Source of the DNA: Trebonia sp963795335
Lineage (GTDB): Bacteria > Actinomycetota > Actinomycetes > Streptosporangiales > Streptosporangiaceae
Direction: 5' to 3'
Assembly: GCA_963795335.1 (NCBI GenBank)
Contig: CAWCHI010000018.1
Coordinates: forward strand, 1-64,000
DNA: 64,000 nt
The notes beneath the pieces are model-generated. The model worked only from the letters and a program-made list of their open reading frames with translations. It was not told where the DNA came from and did no database searches. The position numbers were made by a program, and so were the translations under genes. This document shows, one piece after another, positions 59,899 through 64,000 of the stretch (position 1 is its first letter; each line of letters starts with the position of its first letter).

Positions 59899-61053
59899 AT
59901 GAGCGCGAAGGACTATCAGAGGGACTACTACAAGGCGCTGGGCGTGCCTAAGACCGCGACGGCCGCCGAGATCAAGAAGTCCTATCGTGAGCTCGCGCGG
60001 AAGTGGCACCCCGACGCGAACAAGGGCAGCGCCGACGCCGAGGAGCGCTTCAAGGAGATCACCGAAGCGTACAACGTGCTGTCGGATGACAAGCAGCGCA
60101 AGGAGTACGACGACGCCCGCTCGATGTTCGGCGGGTTCCGCGTGCCGACCAGCGGCGGCGGCCGGGCCGGCCAGGGCGGTACCCCGTTCGACCTCGGCGA
60201 CCTCTTCGGCGGCGGCAGCGACGGTCTCGGCGACGTCATCGGCGGGATCTTCCGCAACCGCAGCGGCGGCACGGCCAGCAGCCGGGCCGCCCGGCGCGGC
60301 GCTGACGTGGAGACCGAGACCACGCTGTCCTTCGGTGACGCCATCGACGGCGCCACCGTGTCGCTGCGGCTAACCGGCGAGGGTCCCTGCCCGGTCTGCG
60401 GCGGTACCGGCGCGAAGGCGGGCACCATGCCCAAGGTCTGCCCGGACTGCCACGGCACCGGGCAGCAGTCCAGGAACCTGGGCGGCTTCGGGCTCTCTGA
60501 GCCGTGCAAGACCTGCCGCGGCCGCGGGCTGGTGGTCGAGGACCCGTGCCCGTCGTGCAGCGGCAGCGGCCGGGCGATGAGCTCGCGGACCATCCAGGCC
60601 CGCATCCCCGCGGGGGTCGCGGACGGCCAGCGGATCCGCATCCCCGGTAAGGGGGCTCCCGGCGAGCACGGGGGCAAGGCGGGTGATCTGTACGTCCGGG
60701 TGCGCGTCACGCCGAACGACGTCTTCGGCCGGACCGGTGACCACCTGACCGTCACCGTGCCGGTCACGATCACCGAGCTGGCCCTCGGGGCGGACATCAA
60801 GGTGCCGACCCACCGGGGCCCGGCGGTCACTGTGCGGGTCAAGCCCGGTTCGGCCAACGGGACCGTGATCCGCGTCCCCGGCCGTGGCGTCCGCCGCAAG
60901 GACGGGACGATGGGCGACCTGCGGGCGACCCTCGAGGTCACGGTCCCGCACGACCTCAGCAAGAAGGCCCGGTCGGCGCTCGAGGACCTGCGGATCGCGA
61001 CCGAGGGCGCCGACCCGCGCGAGGAGCTGCTCCGCAAGGCGCGCCAGCAGTAA
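59899..61053 (+). CDS. dnaJ: DnaJ co-chaperone
   Basis: The 384-residue protein has the J domain with intact HPD (LARKWHPDANKG), the G/F region, and four zinc motifs: CPVCGGTGA, CPDCHGTG, CKTCRGRG, CPSCSGSG. The C-terminal substrate barrels end LRKARQQ. Starts 18 bp after the grpE stop. It delivers substrates to DnaK and stimulates its ATPase. Confidence 0.97.
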   Translation: MSAKDYQRDYYKALGVPKTATAAEIKKSYRELARKWHPDANKGSADAEERFKEITEAYNVLSDDKQRKEYDDARSMFGGFRVPTSGGGRAGQGGTPFDLGDLFGGGSDGLGDVIGGIFRNRSGGTASSRAARRGADVETETTLSFGDAIDGATVSLRLTGEGPCPVCGGTGAKAGTMPKVCPDCHGTGQQSRNLGGFGLSEPCKTCRGRGLVVEDPCPSCSGSGRAMSSRTIQARIPAGVADGQRIRIPGKGAPGEHGGKAGDLYVRVRVTPNDVFGRTGDHLTVTVPVTITELALGADIKVPTHRGPAVTVRVKPGSANGTVIRVPGRGVRRKDGTMGDLRATLEVTVPHDLSKKARSALEDLRIATEGADPREELLRKARQQ

Positions 61054-61086
61054 TCACGCTGCAGTAACCACGCTGCAGTAATCACG
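61048..61086 (+). repeat. 14-nt tandem repeat at the dnaJ end
   Basis: CAGTAATCACGCTG, CAGTAACCACGCTG and CAGTAATCACG follow one another; the first unit includes the dnaJ stop. About 2.8 copies, unit not divisible by three, so it cannot extend the protein. Probably slippage. Confidence 0.85.
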
Positions 61087-61123
61087 TCAACCAGAACCAA
61101 CTGCCACAGAGGAAGGAGATGAC

Positions 61124-61597
61124 ATGAGCAACGCGTTCGACATGTCGGATGACATGCCCGTGTATGTCATCTCCGTGGCCGCGAGCTTGTCCGGCATGCA
61201 TCCGCAGACACTGCGCGGCTACGAGAGGGTCGGCTTGGTGACGCCCCGGCGCACCTCCGGCGGTGGCCGCCGCTACTCGATGCGGGACATCCTCGCCCTC
61301 CGGGAGATCCAGCGGCTCTCCCAGGACGAGGGGATCAACCTTTCCGGTATCAAGCGCATCCTGGACCTGGAGCGAGAGCTCGAACAGGCCCGGCTGATGG
61401 CGGCCGAGCTGCGGGCCGAGATGTCGGCGCTGCGGAACGAGCTCGAGTCAACCCGCGCGGTCGCGGCCCGGCTGGCCGAGCTGCGCCGGTCCCAGACCGT
61501 CGACCCGGCGGCCACGCTCGTGCCAGTCCGGTCATCCACCCGGGTGACCTTCTGGCAGAGTGCGGCCAAGCCGGGCGAGCGCGACGCAGCCGAGTAA
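61124..61597 (+). CDS. hspR: HspR heat-shock repressor (MerR family)
   Basis: ATG 61124 follows GGAAGGAG. The 157-residue protein has the MerR-type HTH: VYVISVAASLSGMHPQTLRG, YERVGLVTPRRTSGGGRRYS, MRDILALREIQRLSQDEGIN. An extended helix mediates dimerisation. HspR binds HAIR elements, with DnaK as co-repressor, which closes the feedback loop of this operon. Confidence 0.96.
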   Translation: MSNAFDMSDDMPVYVISVAASLSGMHPQTLRGYERVGLVTPRRTSGGGRRYSMRDILALREIQRLSQDEGINLSGIKRILDLERELEQARLMAAELRAEMSALRNELESTRAVAARLAELRRSQTVDPAATLVPVRSSTRVTFWQSAAKPGERDAAE

Positions 61598-61629
61598 AAG
61601 TTAATAGGGATCCAGGGGGATTCAGGAAA

Positions 61630-64000
61630 ATGGACGACAAGCTAACGCGGAAGAGCCAGGAGGCCCTCTCGGCGGCGGTCCGCCGGGCCGCTTCCGACGG
61701 CAACCCCCAGGTTGAGCCGGTTCACCTGCTGGTCGCGCTGCTGGAGCAGGCCGACGGCACCGCCCGTCCGCTGCTCGAGGCGGCCGGCGCGAACATGGAC
61801 CAGCTGGTGACCGAGGCAGCGGCGCTGCAGCGCAAGCTCCCGCAGACGCGCGGTGCCACCGCCAGCGCCCCGGAGACCTCCCGCCCGCTGCTGTCGGTGA
61901 TCAACACCGCGGCCAGCCTGGCCCGGGAGATGGGCGACGAGTACATCTCGACCGAGCACCTGCTGGTCGGCCTGGCGACCGGCGGCGGTCCGCTGGCCAC
62001 CGCGCTGCAGCGCGCGGGGGCTTCCCCGGAAGTGCTCACCGCTGCCTTCACCAAGGTGCGGGGCAGCGCCCGGGTGACCACCGAGGACCCCGAGTCGACC
62101 TACCAGGCGCTGGAGAAGTTCGGCGTCGACCTCACCCAGCTCGCCAAGGACGGCAAGCTTGACCCGGTGATCGGCCGTGACTCCGAGATCCGGCGCGTGG
62201 TGCAGGTCCTGTCGCGCCGGACGAAGAACAACCCGGTGCTGATCGGTGAGCCCGGCGTCGGCAAGACGGCGGTCGTGGAGGGCCTGGCCCAGCGGATCGT
62301 GGCCGGGGACGTGCCCGAGTCGCTCCGCGGCAAGCGCCTCATCTCGCTCGACCTCGGCAGCATGGTGGCCGGGGCCAAGTACCGCGGTGAGTTCGAGGAG
62401 CGGCTCAAGGCCGTGCTCAACGAGATCAAGGCCAGCGACGGCCAGGTGATCACGTTCATCGACGAACTGCACACGGTGGTCGGTGCGGGCCGGGCCGACG
62501 GTGCGATGGACGCGGGCAACATGCTCAAGCCCATGCTCGCCCGGGGCGAGCTGCGCATGGTCGGCGCGACCACGCTGGATGAGTACCGTGAGCGGATCGA
62601 GAAGGATCCCGCCCTGGAGCGCCGGTTCCAGCAGGTGCTGGTGGGCGAGCCTTCGGTCGAGGACACGATCGCGATCCTGCGCGGCCTCAAGGGCCGCTAC
62701 GAGGCGCACCACCAGGTCCAGATCTCGGACGCGGCGCTGGTCGCGGCGGCCACGCTGTCCGACCGCTACATCACCGCCCGGTTCCTCCCGGACAAGGCGA
62801 TCGACCTGGTCGACGAGGCCGCGTCGAGGCTGCGGATGGAGATCGACTCTTCCCCGGTCGAGGTCGACGAGCTGCGCCGGGCGGTCGACCGGATGAAGAT
62901 GGAGGAGCTGGCGCTGTCGCGTGAGTCCGACGCCGCCAGCAAGGACCGCCTGGAGAAGCTGCGCGCTGACCTGGCGGACCGGCAGGAGCAGCTGACCGCG
63001 CTGACCGCGCGCTGGGAGCAGGAGAAGTCCGGCCTGAACCGGGTCGGTGAGCTCAAGAAGCGGCTCGATGACCTGAAGGGCCAGGCCGAGCGAGCCCAGC
63101 GGGACGGCGACTACGAGACCGCCTCCCGGCTGCTCTACGGCGAGATCCCCACCCTCGACGCGGAGATCGCCGAGGCGGCCGCGAGCGACAAGTCCGACGA
63201 GGCCCCGGCCGCGGCGGTGCCCGCCAGCGCGCCCATGGTGAAGGAAGAGGTCGGCCCGGACGACGTGGCCGACGTCGTGTCGGCCTGGACCGGCATCCCC
63301 GCCGGGCGGCTGCTCGAGGGCGAGACGGGCAAGCTGCTGCGCATGGAAGAGGGGCTCGGCACCCGGGTGATCGGGCAGGCGAGCGCGGTCCAGGCCGTGT
63401 CCGACGCGGTGCGCCGGGCCCGGGCGGGCGTGTCCGACCCGGACCGGCCGACGGGATCGTTCCTCTTCCTCGGTCCGACCGGCGTGGGCAAGACCGAGCT
63501 GGCGAAGGCGCTGGCCGAATTCCTGTTCGACGACGAGCGGGCGATGATCCGCATCGACATGAGCGAGTACGGGGAGAAGCACTCCGTCGCGCGGCTGGTG
63601 GGCGCGCCCCCCGGCTATGTCGGCTACGAGGAGGGCGGGCAGCTGACCGAGGCGGTGCGGCGACGGCCCTACTGCGTCGTGCTGCTGGACGAGGTCGAGA
63701 AGGCGCACCCGGAGGTCTTCGACGTGCTGCTGCAGGTCCTGGACGACGGGCGGCTGACCGACGGGCAGGGGCGGACCGTGGACTTCCGTAACACGATCCT
63801 CATCCTGACCTCGAACCTGGGCTCTTCGTTCATCGCCGACCCGGCCCTCGACGACCGGGCCAAGCGCGAGGCGGTGATGAACGCGGTGCGCGCCTCGTTC
63901 AAGCCGGAGTTCCTTAACCGGCTCGACGACGTGATCATCTTCGACTCGCTGTCCACCTCGGAGCTGACCCGCATCGTCGATATCCAGGTCGACCGGCTCG
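61630..64000 (+). CDS. clpB: ClpB disaggregase, 3' end beyond the window
   Basis: ATG 61630 after AGGGGGAT. 790 codons are present. Clp-N repeats (LTRKSQEALSAAV), NBD1 with Walker A GEPGVGKT and Walker B VITFIDELHTVVGAG, the coiled-coil middle domain (about residues 415-520), NBD2 with Walker A GPTGVGKT, LLDEVEKAHPEVFDVLLQ and sensor 1 TSNLG. It ends in the sensor region FKPEFLNRLDDVIIF; some 60-70 residues are missing. Last gene of the HspR operon; rescues aggregates with DnaK. Confidence 0.97.
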   Translation, partial: MDDKLTRKSQEALSAAVRRAASDGNPQVEPVHLLVALLEQADGTARPLLEAAGANMDQLVTEAAALQRKLPQTRGATASAPETSRPLLSVINTAASLAREMGDEYISTEHLLVGLATGGGPLATALQRAGASPEVLTAAFTKVRGSARVTTEDPESTYQALEKFGVDLTQLAKDGKLDPVIGRDSEIRRVVQVLSRRTKNNPVLIGEPGVGKTAVVEGLAQRIVAGDVPESLRGKRLISLDLGSMVAGAKYRGEFEERLKAVLNEIKASDGQVITFIDELHTVVGAGRADGAMDAGNMLKPMLARGELRMVGATTLDEYRERIEKDPALERRFQQVLVGEPSVEDTIAILRGLKGRYEAHHQVQISDAALVAAATLSDRYITARFLPDKAIDLVDEAASRLRMEIDSSPVEVDELRRAVDRMKMEELALSRESDAASKDRLEKLRADLADRQEQLTALTARWEQEKSGLNRVGELKKRLDDLKGQAERAQRDGDYETASRLLYGEIPTLDAEIAEAAASDKSDEAPAAAVPASAPMVKEEVGPDDVADVVSAWTGIPAGRLLEGETGKLLRMEEGLGTRVIGQASAVQAVSDAVRRARAGVSDPDRPTGSFLFLGPTGVGKTELAKALAEFLFDDERAMIRIDMSEYGEKHSVARLVGAPPGYVGYEEGGQLTEAVRRRPYCVVLLDEVEKAHPEVFDVLLQVLDDGRLTDGQGRTVDFRNTILILTSNLGSSFIADPALDDRAKREAVMNAVRASFKPEFLNRLDDVIIFDSLSTSELTRIVDIQVDRL

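Overview
The window is chromosomal DNA of a high-GC actinomycete, probably a filamentous one. The evidence is a BldC-type developmental regulator, DUF397/XRE regulator pairs, a DUF3073 gene beside purine genes as in Streptomyces, HspR with HAIR operators in front of dnaK, a DUF222/HNH (13E12-type) gene, and remnants of integrative elements at tRNA genes. The first ~860 bases do not belong to it. They encode a eukaryotic (fungal-looking) telobox Myb protein with a spliceosomal-type intron, so the left end is most likely an assembly chimera.

Layout. 1-865: eukaryotic fragment. 864-4475: accessory island with a truncated CRISPR RAMP gene, two short CRISPR arrays (37-nt repeats, read leftwards), an IS110 remnant between them and an integrase gene cut off by CRISPR repeats. 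The island abuts tRNA-Phe. 4552-5905: four tRNA genes (Phe, Asp, Glu, Lys) with a PspC-domain gene, then an IS481 remnant. 6443-14187: one leftward cluster of polar amino-acid ABC permease, ATPase, amidohydrolase, solute-binding lipoprotein, polysaccharide-deacetylase-family enzyme, S9 prolyl oligopeptidase and a TetR regulator, probably a peptide-derivative uptake and breakdown operon. 14867-19076: CysS/MshC-like ligase, sulfite-oxidase-like enzyme, MscL and BldC. 19795-25957: purine genes (purS, an RsbW-like ATPase, purQ, purL, a sterol-carrier gene, purF) and DUF3073. They are full of single-base frameshifts, and purM is missing from its usual place. 26163-29722: 2-oxoacid dehydrogenase E1alpha, E1beta and E2, the last with an amber codon in the lipoyl domain. 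29735-47371: mostly ordinary chromosome (rhomboid protease, acyl-CoA dehydrogenase, CbiX-like protein, secreted protein, RF3, epimerase, HNH protein, degenerate J-domain protein, ClpX-type zinc finger plus HTH, PfkB kinase with GH65 phosphorylase, oxidoreductase, PEGA-like protein with serine hydrolase).

47746-54406 is a second accessory region. It holds a toxin-antitoxin-like pair with an apparently leaderless promoter and a palindrome touching the start codon. Next comes a ~2.1-kb remnant of an integrative element bounded by a perfect 44-bp direct repeat of the 3' part of tRNA-Gly. An XRE-DUF397-DUF397 regulatory set and a transfer-element-like membrane gene follow. 54485-56656 encodes a membrane-anchored heterodisulfide-reductase-like iron-sulfur protein. 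57163-64000 is the heat-shock operon dnaK-grpE-dnaJ-hspR-clpB, controlled by two HAIR elements that flank a promoter with a perfect -35 box. clpB runs off the window.

Many single-base indels (fungal segment, mscL, DUF3073, purine genes, the 44.8-kb oxidoreductase, gntR, dnaK, grpE) leave otherwise conserved reading frames. That pattern fits consensus errors in a long-read assembly better than gene decay.
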